Below, one piece after another: positions 35,401 through 47,745 of a stretch of DNA of 64,000 bases. This DNA comes from Sinotaia quadrata. Taxonomy: Eukaryota; Mollusca; Gastropoda; Architaenioglossa; Viviparidae. The first letter of the stretch is position 1. Each line of letters starts with the position of its first letter. The notes beneath the pieces are model-generated. The model searched no databases and had not been told where the DNA came from. It saw only the letters and a program-made list of their open reading frames with translations. The position numbers and the translations under genes are program-made. The DNA is taken from NCBI GenBank assembly GCA_028829895.1, contig CM054181.1:100738360-100802359 (forward strand). Direction: 5' to 3'.

Positions 35401-38400
35401 ACCTGACACATTGAATGCTGAACATCACACCACGCCAAGTTGGCTGACCGGCTTGACATCGTCAAACTATTTTCTATGAAATCACTAGGGGCTGGCAAAA
35501 TAAACAGAACATGAATCATCAGTTAAATTGTAATCTGATTCAGCTGTGGGTTGACAAAATCTTTTGATAAAAGCAAAAGCATTCTGACTTTTGCAAAACT
35601 TTCTCTCAGCACAATTTGTAATGGTTGCTGGCCTAGATAAGAGATGTGTGTACCAGAAAAAAATGCTCTTTCTATCTCATCTAATTACGGCTATCCAATA
35701 GTATAATTGATACAGGTAGTTTGCTATGGGAAACACATATTTGCTTCACCTTGATTGGCACATTTTGAATGACTAACATTAGTAACAATGAGCGTGCGTG
35801 CACACCGCATGAATACGGCCGAAAGCCATACAGCTATACTTAGATCTATGCATGTAAATGGCCATACACTTGTGAACGGGTTATAGAAATTCCTCATTAC
35901 TATTTTAATTATCTCATTGTCTAAAATTCCTATCATTTCATATCTCTGTTTTTCCATTTTATAATGTTTGTATTGTCTTTGTTTTGTTAATTGTTGGCTA
36001 TATCACCAAGGGGTTCGAGTCTTCTCACAATGTTAGTAGCCATTGTAGTCTGGATGTTTGTGTGTTGGTCACCATCACTCATAACATAACGGGTTGTTTT
36101 TTTCTTTAGAGAAGTACTGGTGTCAGGCACGACATAAAGCATTTGCATACAGCATTAAAAGTGCACAGCACTTAAGTGAGACTGTTGATGTTTTACAGCA
36201 ATTTCTGAGCTGGAGATCTTTCCTACTGAAACACTCTTACACAAGAGTATATAGAAGTTTGAATCAAGCTTGGCCCAATTACAGTTAAAAACTATGTGCT
36301 ACATTCCAGACTTGTACCATCATTATAGGCTATATTCTACCTCATCCAACACCAACTTGTCACTTGCCCATCCTTGTCAGCAACCTTGTCTTGGAAAATG
36401 TTCTCTATCAGACTATAGTGGGTTATTCCCCAGTGGGTATAACATACTACACAAGAATCCACCCCACCATAGATAATTCACTGCAAGTTATATTTGGCAA
36501 GTGTAAATTTACTGACTCTTGCTAACTTGTGCTTACTTAACAGAGTGAACTTTAGATATAGTATTATTTAGAGTGCTGAAAAATTTGACAGCATTTTAAA
36601 AATTATTAAAAAATATATTATTTAAACATTCAATGAGTTTTCACAGCCACAAAAACTTACATTTTGTAGGTGAGAAATGCCAGCATCTGTTAAACTGCAT
36701 GAAAGCATATGCAGATATTCCAAATCTGGACAGTGTTTTGCAAGTGCTATCACCCCTGTATCCGTTACCTGCAATTATCATGGATTATTAGTTTGATTTT
36801 TAAAAGGTTCTGAATCTAAGATATTTGTTATAAATAAAGGAATTAATTAGAAAATTTATTATTTTCATAATACTTATTTTACAACAGACAAAGCTTTGTC
36901 AATTTATACAGCACTATCTGAACCAGAACACCCCATATTATTTAATAAGCATGACAAACTTGAGGCAAGATTAGTATGACACAAACCTGAGGCTAGGTAA
37001 GTGTGATGAACTTGTGGCTAAATAAGCATGACAAACTTGTAGCTTGACAAACTTGAAGCTTGACAAACATGACAAAACTTGAAGTTTGATAAGTGAGAAA
37101 CCTGAAGCTAGATAGGTTTGACAAATTGTGGCTAGTTAAGCATGACAAACTTGTTGTTAGATAAGCATGACAAACTTGCGGCTTGATAAACATGACAAAC
37201 TTATGGCTAGATAAAGAGTAATAAACTTGTGGCTAGATAAATGTGACAAACCAGAGGCTGGATAAACATGACAAACCAGAGGCTAGATAAGCCTGACAAA
37301 TCTGGAGCTAGATAATTGTGACAAACTTGAAGCTAGGTAAGTGTGATAAACATGTGGCTAATAAGTGTGACAAACTTGAAGCTAGGTTAGTGTGACAAAT
37401 GTATGGCTAGATAAGTGTGACAAATTTGAAGCTAAATAAGTGTGATAAACTTGTGGCTAATAAGCGTGACAAACTTGACGTTAGGTAAGCATGATAAATC
37501 TGAAGCTAGACAAGCATGATAAACTTGTGGCTAGATAAATGTGTCAAGCTTGAGTGTGACAAACTTATGTCTAGATAAACATATCAAACCTGAGGCTATA
37601 AAAGAATGATAAATTTGTGGCTTGGTAAGTGTGACGAACTTGAGGCTAGATAAGTGTGAAAACTTGATAAGCATGAAAACTTGTGGCTAGGTAAGTGTGG
37701 CAATTTGTGGCTAGATAAATGTGATAAACTTGGGGTTTTGTTTGAAAGTACCTTATCAGATATGTCTTTACTGAATCTTTGCTACCTTAGATACATGTGA
37801 ATGCTTATGCTGTGAATAAATTAACTCTTTATTAGCTCTGGAGAATGATAATTTCATATTCATATATTTAGATACTGATAATACACATTAAATTATATGA
37901 CAAAGTTTCTCCCTATGGGTGTTGACATCTGTTTGATTGATTAAAACATATTTTAACCCTCTGTGAAACAATGAAAAATTCTAATGGAAAAACAACACAA
38001 GGATAAATATTTATATAAGGGCATATAGTTATTAATTTAGTGTTTCTTTTCAAAAGCAAATCAAACCTCTGTCCCATTTCCTTTAAAAACAACACAAGCA
38101 ACAAAAGATCAAAATACTACATAAGTATAAGATCTGAAAGTACCTCCGAATGACTGACACAGGTGATATTCAAATGAACAGTTTATTCAACTCTACTCCT
38201 GGCAAACTCTGAGTAAGTTCCCATTATTTATTCGATGCCTCAAATTACCATAATTTTCAGCATCATTGCCGAAATTTGAATGAAAACAGAAAATTACCTT
38301 TGCACAGCACAGTTACAGAAATGCAATTAATATAAAAATATGTGATTAATATTAATATTTAAAATATCAGTTTACTAATTATCATGAAACTGAATGCATT

Positions 38401-41400
38401 ATGTATAGAACTGATCATTATGTGGAATATATTTAAAATCCTGCTGATCCTTACTTGTAAATGTTAATTATCTTTCCTTTTTCTTTTTTTTTTTACTGAC
38501 CTTCACACATTGATCTAGACGGAATTTCTTCAGATGAGGACAATTGCTGGCAATAGTGCACACACCCTCATCTGACACTTTGCTGCACTGACTAATGTAA
38601 AGCTCTTGAATATCTGGACATCCAATGCTGATCTGAACAAATATTTTGATTGCTTTGGTAAATAAATAAAGAAAAGTGTAATATTTTTATTATTATTAAC
38701 AAAATGGGATTATGATATAGTTTTATAGAAATTAATATTGAAATCAAAATGAATGATTTCTAGTGTAATTCTAAAATCTGGTTTTGTATAATTATTTACT
38801 GGGTTAACAATATGAAAGTGTTGGTACTATACAGAATAATTTATCAAACAGAATTAAAAAAGATACCTGACAAGAATATTTTATTTTCAGTAGTTTTACA
38901 AATGAAATCATTAATTTTACCAAGCAATAATTTTTATTCTTAAAGGATTCAGGATGTCTGGCAAATTTTAAAGTTAAAACATATATTCAGCATTGCAATC
39001 ATTACATGGAATGACATAATTCTATAATTAACTAATTATAATTTTTAATTATTACTAAGTATTAATTATTGTGTGTAACAACTGAAGTTTAATTAAGATG
39101 TTTCATGATGGTAGCAGTAAAAGGGTCAGAATTGACAGATCATCAAAAGTGAAAACACGCATGAAAAAGCTTCTGATACATCAGAAACACTAGTGAACAG
39201 CCAATTTAAAGCACAGACTTTATTAATACAACTAGGATTGCTCATTTTGAGTTCAATGTGGAGGAGCTAGAGGCCAGACCAAGACCAAATAGCAGATGAG
39301 AAATGAAATGTTACTATGAAATTTGAGGCCATATATGGGCATCTGGATAGATTTGAGTTTCTTCAAGTCTAAGTTGACAGGCTAAGGAATGAGGAGACTG
39401 ACAAGATTGGAAAATCTTTGGTAGCAGGTAAATTTAATAAATGTAATAAATGTGAGTGAGATTTTGAGAAAATTATATTGTATTTTTACTGAATTATTTG
39501 AATGAATGGAGAGTGAGATAAGAATTTTAATTTTAATAAAGGTATTTCTAATAAAACTTTAATTTCAGAGATTAGTAAAGCAAGTGAAGAATGAAAGGTA
39601 GAAGAGACACTTGGGGAATCCTCACTATGTGTTGATCCACCGGGGAATAGTCTTAATATTCCTCAGGTCGATTTTGAGTTATTAGTATATTCTAGTAGTA
39701 TTTTTTAATGATGAATTCAATGGTGAAAACCATTAGATAATTAGACAATTAGTGTAAATGTTATGAACATTTGAGATAGGTACCCCCTGAAAATGTGATT
39801 TGGAGAAAATCAAGTTTTGTTGATTGAAAGAAATGTGTAAGTCGTTTCCTCAACAACCATGGTTTTAATTTGATAAAAATTGGCATTAATATATTATTAA
39901 TATATAAACAACAAAAACAAATTTTTTAAAATTATCCATTGGATGCTTTATTGTCAGGAGATTTTTTCACAACCCAACCCTCTAGAATTTTTTTTGTTAA
40001 TTTCAAACATATTTATTTACATTTGTTCTCTTATAGTTTTAAAATGTAGCATTTAGGAGGAAAATAACATAACTAATAGTAAATTATAGTTAGTTAAACT
40101 TAGAGATGTATGTCTTCAGCCCCCCCCCCCCCACGCAGTTGCCGCTACTGTCTACCTACACTAAACAAACACTTCAAAAGCAGTTTATTTGCTATATCTA
40201 TTTTTAAAGAATTGATTCATAATTTGTTATGAAATAAAAACTTAAATTCAGTTAGTTATTTGAGAAAATTAATGCCCTCTTAACCCATTTTAGTTCACAT
40301 TCACCCTTAGTTTAACCCATGACACTGCAGACTACTGATAATTTGTGTTTGCTTAACTACTCATTTTTCAGATTAATAAACAAAATAAAGATTGTGCAAT
40401 GAAAATAAATCTTATAAACATTGATGTAAGCAATAATCAATTATATAAAACATAAAAATTACAAAACATTTGCTTTCAACTCTTAGTCAAAACAGTACTG
40501 CCTTAGTCCAAGTTGTCTCTTCATTTGGCTTTAAAATAAAAGGACACATAATAAATTACTCATTTACTGTCAACAATAAAATGGTGATTTTGCAACATTT
40601 TTTCCCTTTGGTCAGGCATCATCAAGCTTACAAATCAACATACATTATGCACAAATGCATACTGAAGCATTGTAAGTACTATAGTAATTTTTTCTTAAAC
40701 AACTATTATGTTTCTAAAGGCTGTTTCTTGTTACATTTGAAAAAAAAGACTTAAAATGTTCTTAACACTTTACATAAATAATAATAATAAAAATAAAATC
40801 ATAATAATAAACCTAATAATAATAATAATTTTAAAAATACATTTGGAAAAGTACAACTGCATGGCACTATTGACTACATGAACCCACACATTTACTGTTC
40901 AATAACTAAAACACTGTAAAATAGTCTAAAATTAAATTTATTTCTTTTTCATTGGTGGAGTGCAGGATATTAGATTGAGCTGAATTTAATGACAAAACAA
41001 GTATTTCTGCAGTCACAGTGGAAGACATCATGTTATTGAAGATCGCAAATCAATTTGGCATATTGGTGTCAAGTAAAAGAAACAACTAGTCACAGATAGA
41101 GATTTTCTGTCTTAGTAACATATTATTTACCTGTGTACATCTGTTTTCAAAGCCCTCCCCCATGTCATCTATTTAAAACGTATCCACTAGTTGGCCACTG
41201 AATTCAGTTGTTGAAATGAAGATATTTTGATTCATGTATAGTGTTGCAAGCTTATTTTCAAATGAAAGATGGAGAAAAAGGTGTGCAAAAAGAGTGAAAT
41301 TACAGGCATTTTCACACAAAATATTTGATGGTTGTTGGTTGCTTGAAATGAATTTTTAAAATATTTTAGGGCTGAAATATAGTGTTTGCTTGATGAAAAT

Positions 41401-44400
41401 AGGTGCAAGAAAGATTGCAGAATCACACGCAATGAAAATCCCAAAACTCATAACCTAGCCCCCCCTCCAGTTATTTTCAGTGTTTCTCAGTTTGAGCCTA
41501 GGTACATTACGACTCATTCTGTGGTGGAGCGACACGTTACAAAGTTCCAGTTCTCTGAGTATGTGTGAGTAGGAGTCTTGACATTTGAGTGTGAATCTGA
41601 ATTCAGTTCCAGTACTACTACTAGCATTAAATTATGATTATCAACGTTCTGTTTTGTGGTGGTTTATTTCTACTAAAGTGTGTAACTTGTTGATAATGCA
41701 GTGAAGTGAGACATATTTCAGTGAGAAAGTTAAGAGAACAGGCAGGCTAGAATTCATTACAGCTATTCCATCTAAACACTGCATTTATAAGTTGAATGAC
41801 TTGTGAGTATAGAACTGGCAGCATTGTGAGTGGAACAGGCAACATTGTGAGTGGAACAGGCAGCACTGTGAGTGGAACAGGCAACACTGTGAGTAGAACA
41901 GGCAACATTGTGAGTGGAACAGGCAATGCTGTAAATAGAACTGGCAGCATTGTGAGTGGAACAGGCAAAAATGTGAGTGTAATAGCCCAGCATTGTGAAT
42001 AGAACAGACAGCATTGCAGGTAAAACAGCACTGTGAGTAGAATGGACAGTATTGTAAATAGAACAGACAGCACTGAGAGTAGAACAGATAGTGGTGTGAA
42101 TAGATGAACAGCACTGTGATTGGAACAGACAGTACTGTGAGCAGAACAGGCAGCATTGTGAGTGGATCAGACAGCAATGTGAGTGGAATAGGCAACACTG
42201 TGGATGGAACAGACAGCATTGCGGGTGAAACAGGCAGCACTGTGGGTAGGACAGACAGCATTGGAGTGGAACAGATAGTGTTGCAAAGCAATGAAACAGA
42301 CAGCATGGTGAATAGGACTAACAATGCTCTAATACTCTATTCAGCGAATCATTGTGTTGAACAGACAGCACTGTGAGTAGAACATGCAATAGTTTGATTA
42401 AGAATAGGAACACAAAATGTATACAAATTCTAGTCAAAAGAGTTGTTAATGATTATCTGTTACTGCTGAATTAAGTGAATTGTGTGTCAAACTAATCCAT
42501 GATGAAACTTGTTAAAAAGTAATATATATTTTATTTATCTTCATATCAAATTTTATTTTTTATTGTTAAATCACTCATGCATTGATTGTTTGTGTAACAC
42601 ATTTAGCATCTAGTTTAACTGTTGTATTATTTACTGCTTGGGAGTGATAGATTATAATTATTATAATTAATATGAAACTATTGCCATAACTAAATAATAT
42701 TAGAAAGTGTTGATATTTGCAACATCATTTGTAAGTAGTTGAAAGTGCCAGGTTTAAACAATATTAATTAACTTCATGACTAAAATCATCCTTGTATCAT
42801 ATGGCAGATTCTATTTCAATAAACACTATACCTTCTGAGGATACTATGGCCAAGATTCAGCATAATAAAATAATATACAAGTCCACAGATTTTTGCAACA
42901 TATAAACCATGCGGCTCTTTTGGTTTTTTTTGCAAACAAGGAAAGAAATGAGAAAGTAGCATGTCTTTTACAAGACGGCACAGCTTTGATGAAATGTACA
43001 TAAATGTTGAAACTGACAGAACCTTTTTAATGCAGGGCTTGGCAATTTCAATTCGTACCACAAATCTCCAAACTTTTATTAATAAGAGATTTTTGTGGAA
43101 CCTAAACTTTGGCAAGTAATTCTGAAGAAATCTGTTAGAGGCTCTACTAATCAATTTATTGGGATTCATTAATTCAAAAGTACCAAGTCAAATGCAAGAG
43201 TATTGCAGGACCAGGATATTTGAAGAACAGATATATATATATATATGAAAAACAGGCATTTGATGTATGCATGGTTATTTTCTTCAAATTAATAGAATTC
43301 TAAAATTTTTGCTGTAATGCATGCTATTACTATGTAAGCATTCTTTCTTAACATGACTATGTCAAAGTTTAAGGGTAATACATGTTTATGTGAATAAGTT
43401 AATTAAGTCAAAGTAAAGTGTATAACATGCTTTTATTATGTTGACATATTATCTGTACATGAATAAGACAGAAAAGTACTTTGTAACCTCATGCAGAAAA
43501 CTAAGAGGAACATTTCTGTTTGGAAATCTACACCAGTAACATAAATAAAATGCAATCTTAAGTCTAAACTTTTACAATTAGAATTCATATAATTATAAAG
43601 CAAGAAAATTACACCTCCTTCAGTGCTGCATTAGTCAGTGTAAAGCAACCATCCAAGTTGATACATATAATATTGTGGCAATATTTTCCGAGTCCAGAAA
43701 ATGATTCATCTGATAAATAAAATGATCTGCAAACAGAACCAAAGTGACATTGTACTTATAAATATAAGATAATATGAGACAAAGAATTATGCTGATAGAA
43801 ATAGTGAAATGCATATAGAAATTTTAGCTGTTTGTAACTAAGAATAATATAATAGAATTAAAATTTAAGGTTGTTAATGCTTTCTAATTTTAGTTATAAT
43901 TTATAATGTGTTAAAATAATTGTAAAAGTGTCAAGTAAAATACATGAACATTTTAAAGTTGAACAAAGCCATTAAAACCATGTCACTTTACTAAAGCATT
44001 ACAAATATAAAAAAAATACTAATTAAATTTCAATTTTGTTCACCAAGCCTTTTAACAATAGGAAAAATTCTTAATACTACATACTACAACTAGTAGTTTT
44101 AGATGAAATTAAAAAGAGTTAAATACTGTACTTTTTAGCATGTGACCTTTGTCTTTTGGTGTAGACAAAAGTTTAACAAAAATGTTTCTGGTGCTGTCAT
44201 ATTAATGTTAACTGCAGGCACTTTAAATTACCTGCTACCTTCTCATTAATATAAAAACAAGATCAAATCAGGCAGCCTGTAGTCTCACATTTTCACTAAC
44301 ATACCTGGACATTTTGACAGTTTTCAGATATGGACATTGCTGCAAAACCTGTACCACTCCACCATCAGTCACTAGTGTACTCTTACCATCCGACATATTT

Positions 44401-46001
44401 AGTGTGTAAACTCTATCACTTAAAGATGACAGCAGTAACAAACTGGAGTCTTTTAAGCGTGGCAGTCCTCTCAGATCAAGGTGACGCCACAGTGATGGGT
44501 CCATTACAGCTGACTGCCATCTTTTGCAAACACGACAAATGACACTCAACCGTGTGATCACTGGCAACTCTTGGAAGATGTAAATGAGGATGCTTGGAGG
44601 TAAGCTGTTAATAGAAAGTTTTCTCTGGTTGTTAGACTGGCAATCCAAAGATGACACAGAATTTCTCTTATCTGCTGCTAGAGGGCCAGCTTCAAACTGG
44701 AGTTGTAATGTAGATTCATCAACATTACTGCTGCTTCTCTCATTTTCAAAGGTATCAAGCACTGTCCCATCATTCTCTTCAGTATTATCTGGGCTATGAC
44801 ACTGCTTCTCTTCATAAACCACAGTATTTTTCATCTTAATTTGTTTTTTTCTATTCCTTCGTTTAAATCTGTGCCTTCTACTACTGCATTTCTTCCCAAA
44901 GTCATCAGATCTGAATGAACCAGAACTGAAACATTCTAAAATTTGTGTTGTCTCCTGTAAGGATTCCTGGTTGGCAGGGCTACAAATGGGTCGCTTGTTG
45001 TTTGTGGCTTTGTGCTGAAGAGATGAGGAAGAACCTACATCGAGAATATGAAAATGAATTGGTGATGCATATAGTGTTTTCTGAGTGACTGATTCAATGG
45101 TGAAACAGGTATCCTTTTCACAAGGTAGATCTGTTTTGACAGTTCCATGACCATTTGTATGCAGTGACTTTTCAGAGGAGAAATTTTCTTGAACGAGATC
45201 AACATGCTCTTCTACATTATAATATCTTTGGACATGTGAAGTAGATTCCAAAGCCTGATTCTTGGAATGAGCTTTAATTTTTAGGCCCAAATGTGTGATA
45301 TCAGATTCTTTTAATTTTATTCTGTTGGAAGACAAGGGTTGTGTGTTAGTATCTGTATCAGATGCAAACAAGTTGGAAAAGTTTGTGTGAAAAATTTCAT
45401 GCCTTTCATTGCTCAAGTTTCTATCCCATTCTTGTATTTCTTTACTGATTTTAGAACTGACCCTAGAAGATTCACATCTACTGTCATTAGATGAAATATA
45501 TTCTTGTTGGATAAATGTGAGTGAACCACTATCAACTATAGTGGAGTCAAATTCTGAATCAAGTTCTGAACAAGCATTATTTACTATAGTAAAAGCTGCA
45601 TTGTCTGACATATCTATTGGAGACTTTGTCTTTGAAAGACAGAACTGTTTTGTTTTCAAAGAGGCAACCTCGTTTTCTAAAGTGCTGTCATTTTGCAATA
45701 CTGATGAGAACACTAAAACTGGTTCTGTATAAGTACTATAACCAGAAAGAGAATTTGAAACTTTTTTATTTTGATCTGAAAGTCTTTTTTTCTTGTTAGG
45801 ACATATGTTGACTTCATGTTCTAAATCAGTAAGTAGGTCATGTTCATGATTGCCATTTTCAGACACAACTAGGTTTGACACTGATGATGCAATAGTACAT
45901 ACTGAAGGTGTAGTATATAATGACAATTGTAGATTTGTTTGGATAGTACTAATAGTAGTATCTTTATAAATATTTTCTCCAGTCTCATCAAGATCCATCA
46001 T
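32166..46001 (-). CDS. FBXL17: FBXL17-type F-box/leucine-rich-repeat protein, complete
   Basis: Six coding exons with consistent phases: 46001-44305, 43726-43615, 38632-38501, 36768-36661, 33248-33041 and 32449-32166, 846 residues. Residues 1-460 are Ser/Thr/Asn-rich and probably disordered, with a basic KKKR near 75 and an Arg/Lys cluster (RRHRFKRRNRKKQIK) near 385. The F-box is at about 462-510 (SLPPSILIYIFQELP...CKRWQSAV...LWRHLDL). About a dozen Cys-type LRRs follow. The C-terminus LRYLGFMRCGQVTMETIEQL, then VSQYPHIQYS, closely matches human FBXL17 (LRYLGLMRC...VEQLVQQYPHI). Known role: substrate adaptor of an SCF ubiquitin ligase that removes misassembled BTB-domain dimers. The start is the first of two adjacent ATGs, ten bases inside the exon. 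FER lies head to head. Confidence 0.9.
33041..33248 (-). CDS. FBXL17: FBXL17 fifth coding exon
   Basis: Acceptor TATGTTTCAG, donor GATAAAG|GTACAC; residues 684-752 plus one base of Gly753. LRR sequence from LKNLQVLDVSNVTQL to CVACSLSDK. Confidence 0.92.
33249..36660 (-). other. FBXL17 intron, no feature seen
   Basis: 3.4 kb, AT-rich, with short C runs near 34400 and 34690. Frames at 36094-36476 look like chance openings. The shorter intron 32450-33040 is also plain. Confidence 0.5.
36661..36768 (-). CDS. FBXL17: FBXL17 fourth coding exon
   Basis: Acceptor AATTGCAG, donor CAAAAT|GTAAGT; residues 648-683, VTDTGVIALAKHCPDLEYLH and the following half repeat. Both ends phase 0. Confidence 0.92.
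36975..37735. repeat. Minisatellite of about 25-bp units in an FBXL17 intron
   Basis: About 30 units of GTGGCTAGATAAGTGTGACA plus AACTT, with variants (GAAGCTAGGTAAG, GAGGCTAGATAAAC). The array starts about 200 bases upstream (transcript sense) of FBXL17 exon 4. The rest of 36769-38500 is plain. Confidence 0.93.
38501..38632 (-). CDS. FBXL17: FBXL17 third coding exon
   Basis: Acceptor TTTGTTCAG, donor GTGAAG|GTCAGT; residues 604-647, Cys-type LRRs (CPDIQELYISQCSKVSDEGV). Confidence 0.92.
38633..43614 (-). other. FBXL17 large intron
   Basis: 5 kb. Contains a 13-base C run near 40120, an (ATA)n-like stretch near 40780-40830, the 21-bp minisatellite (41795-42380) and a short (AT)n at 43230-43245. 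The rest is unremarkable; 43727-44304 and its repeats-free flank are also plain. Confidence 0.5.
41795..42380. repeat. Minisatellite of 21-bp units in an FBXL17 intron
   Basis: Consensus GGAACAGGCAGCATTGTGAG plus T, about 25 units, decaying towards 42250. Because the unit is seven codons without a stop in several frames, it produces long periodic open frames on both strands, which are not genes. Confidence 0.93.
43615..43726 (-). CDS. FBXL17: FBXL17 second coding exon
   Basis: Acceptor GTTTGCAG, donor AAGGAG|GTGTAA (weak); residues 566-603, LRR sequence SFYLSDESFSGLGKYCHN then IICINLDGCFTLTNAALKE. Confidence 0.9.
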
Positions 46002-46011
46002 GGAGCTCAAC
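44305..46011 (-). CDS. FBXL17: FBXL17 first coding exon: disordered N-terminus and F-box
   Basis: Acceptor TTTTTTGCAG, ATG at 46001, donor TCCAG|GTATGT; residues 1-565 plus two bases of Arg566. At 1.7 kb it is by far the longest exon in the window. It holds the whole low-complexity region, the F-box and the first LRRs. Confidence 0.92.
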
Positions 46012-46317
46012 CTGCAAAAAATTCTTCTACATCCTGTTCTAGTCTTCTGTTTCTTTTAGTGTGCAAAATTCTGCAACATAAATAGATCATATATAAAACA
46101 CAAGGGTGTTTAGACTAAGAACCAAGATACTCACAGAATATGAAGAGGTTTAATTTATAATAACAAAGCATTAATGTCCTATTATTATATATCCATACAA
46201 TAAATCAATGATTTGTAATCTGTCTAAACTATGAAATTGTAGATTTAAATCAAACATAATAAAGTATAAAGTCTGTGCTCTTCAACATGTGCTTGTATGC
46301 AAGTGTGTGTGCATATG

Positions 46318-46318
<1 letters not shown>

Positions 46319-46368
<50 letters not shown>

Positions 46369-46390
46369 TGAGTGAGAGAGAGAGAGAGAG
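46319..46390. repeat. (GT)n(GA)n microsatellite
   Basis: About 20 GT units, then a short run of GA units. In or beside the FBXL17 5' intron. Confidence 0.95.
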
Positions 46391-47577
46391 CCTTCAAAAA
46401 GTGTCAATTATAATCAACTTTTAATGATATTTTTTAAAAATAAAAATCAACTAAGTTACTGATGGACTGATAATGAGCAAACATGCAAAAAATATTTAAA
46501 ATGTTCTTCAAATACTGAAATAATTGCACAAGTTTTTGTTTTGGCTAACCAGCTTTCATAAATACATTATACTTACTTACTATAGTATAAATATAATAAC
46601 AAAGTGAATTATGAAAATGTGTAAGTCTAGTAAGAAAAAATATTTGTAAAAATGCCACATTATCTGAATACATTAATGAATCTTTGACAGCTACCACACA
46701 AATATGATTCAAAGTGGCTATTATTACAAAAAACTTGAAAAAAAAATATCATCAGAAGTTACTTGCCATCCACTCAAAACCTATATAATCATTGTATTGT
46801 TGTTTTCCTATTGGCATTTAAATCTGGATTACCTACTAAGTGTTTTAAGTGCATAAACAGTGAAACAACTGAGCACAGCTTCTTTAAGAAAAAATGCAAC
46901 TGTACTACTGCTAGTTTGTAATCTAATTTCTGATTAAATAAATTATTTTAAAAATTGTTAGTGCCAAGGCTTGTTTGAGATATGTGAATTCTAAACGGGG
47001 CCAAGTTTTGCTTTGGAGGGATACACAAAATATGCAAATATACTAAAATTCTTATTACATTTATTAAACGTGTCGGTCAGAGTCAACTTAACCCAAAGCA
47101 ATTTTCTCACTGGTATAACATACGTACAATATGAAAATTATCATGTCATACTTCATGTTTCAGAGTGAAACTGTACATTTATTTCATTTTCTGTGCAGTG
47201 AGATCACGTATTTTAAATATATAAAGTTTCCTAATGCGATGGATCTATGCACAAAATTGAAACAAAAGAAGATCGGGACCTTCTAAAAGTTCTATTGCAG
47301 AATTAAAAGCAACAAACGCTCAGTGTTTCCCCCATATCAGCACTTTATTAAAATTCGATTTGTATTGGAATGTGCTAGTCTTACTCTTAGTCTACGACCT
47401 GTAGAGATTTTGAAATGATTTTGTCTCAAGAAGTGAAAATATTTTTTTCAAGAAATAGACAGGGTATTATAAGTTAAAAGAAACAAATAATGTTCTTATT
47501 TGTTACCTGTCCTGTTAACTCCGTCTGGATTACATATGTGTTTTACGTCATTCGCAAGCAAAATACTCACAAATTAG

Positions 47578-47585
47578 TGACGTCA
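47578..47585. promoter_or_regulatory. Perfect CRE (TGACGTCA) between FBXL17 and FER
   Basis: The palindrome TGACGTCA is the full CREB/ATF site. A half-site TTACGTCA lies about 35 bases to the left (47543-47550) and an ETS-like GCGGAAG just to the right (47597-47603). CpG-containing motifs are rare in this AT-rich window, so the cluster probably marks the bidirectional promoter. Confidence 0.55.
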
Positions 47586-47620
47586 CAAAACGAAAGCGGA
47601 AGAGTTCAGAAAGAGAAGGA

Positions 47621-47745
47621 TAACTACTAAGTACTATGTGATTTCATCTCCAGTAATAATACTACTAGTACTATGTACTATGTGTTTTCATTTCCAGTAA
47701 CAAGTAATACTACTATGTACTATGTGTTTTCATCTCCAGTGATAT
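47621..47745. repeat. Three imperfect repeats of about 45 bp
   Basis: CTACTA..TACTATGTG followed by TTTTCATCTCCAGT (variants) three times. Each ends in an acceptor-like TTTCATCTCCAG. Directly after lies ATTAAGTAAGTAG, which could be a donor. Confidence 0.85.

Noticed and set aside
35980..36030. tRNA-like GGTTCGAGTC at about 36010
   Set aside because: No A box or cloverleaf can be drawn around it.
36094..36476. Two plus-strand frames in an FBXL17 intron
   Set aside because: Composition is not protein-like, no family match, no splice partners.
41747..42376. Several long overlapping frames on both strands with LFT/VSGTG repeats
   Set aside because: Artefact of a 21-bp stop-free tandem repeat; no start context, splice fit or family likeness.
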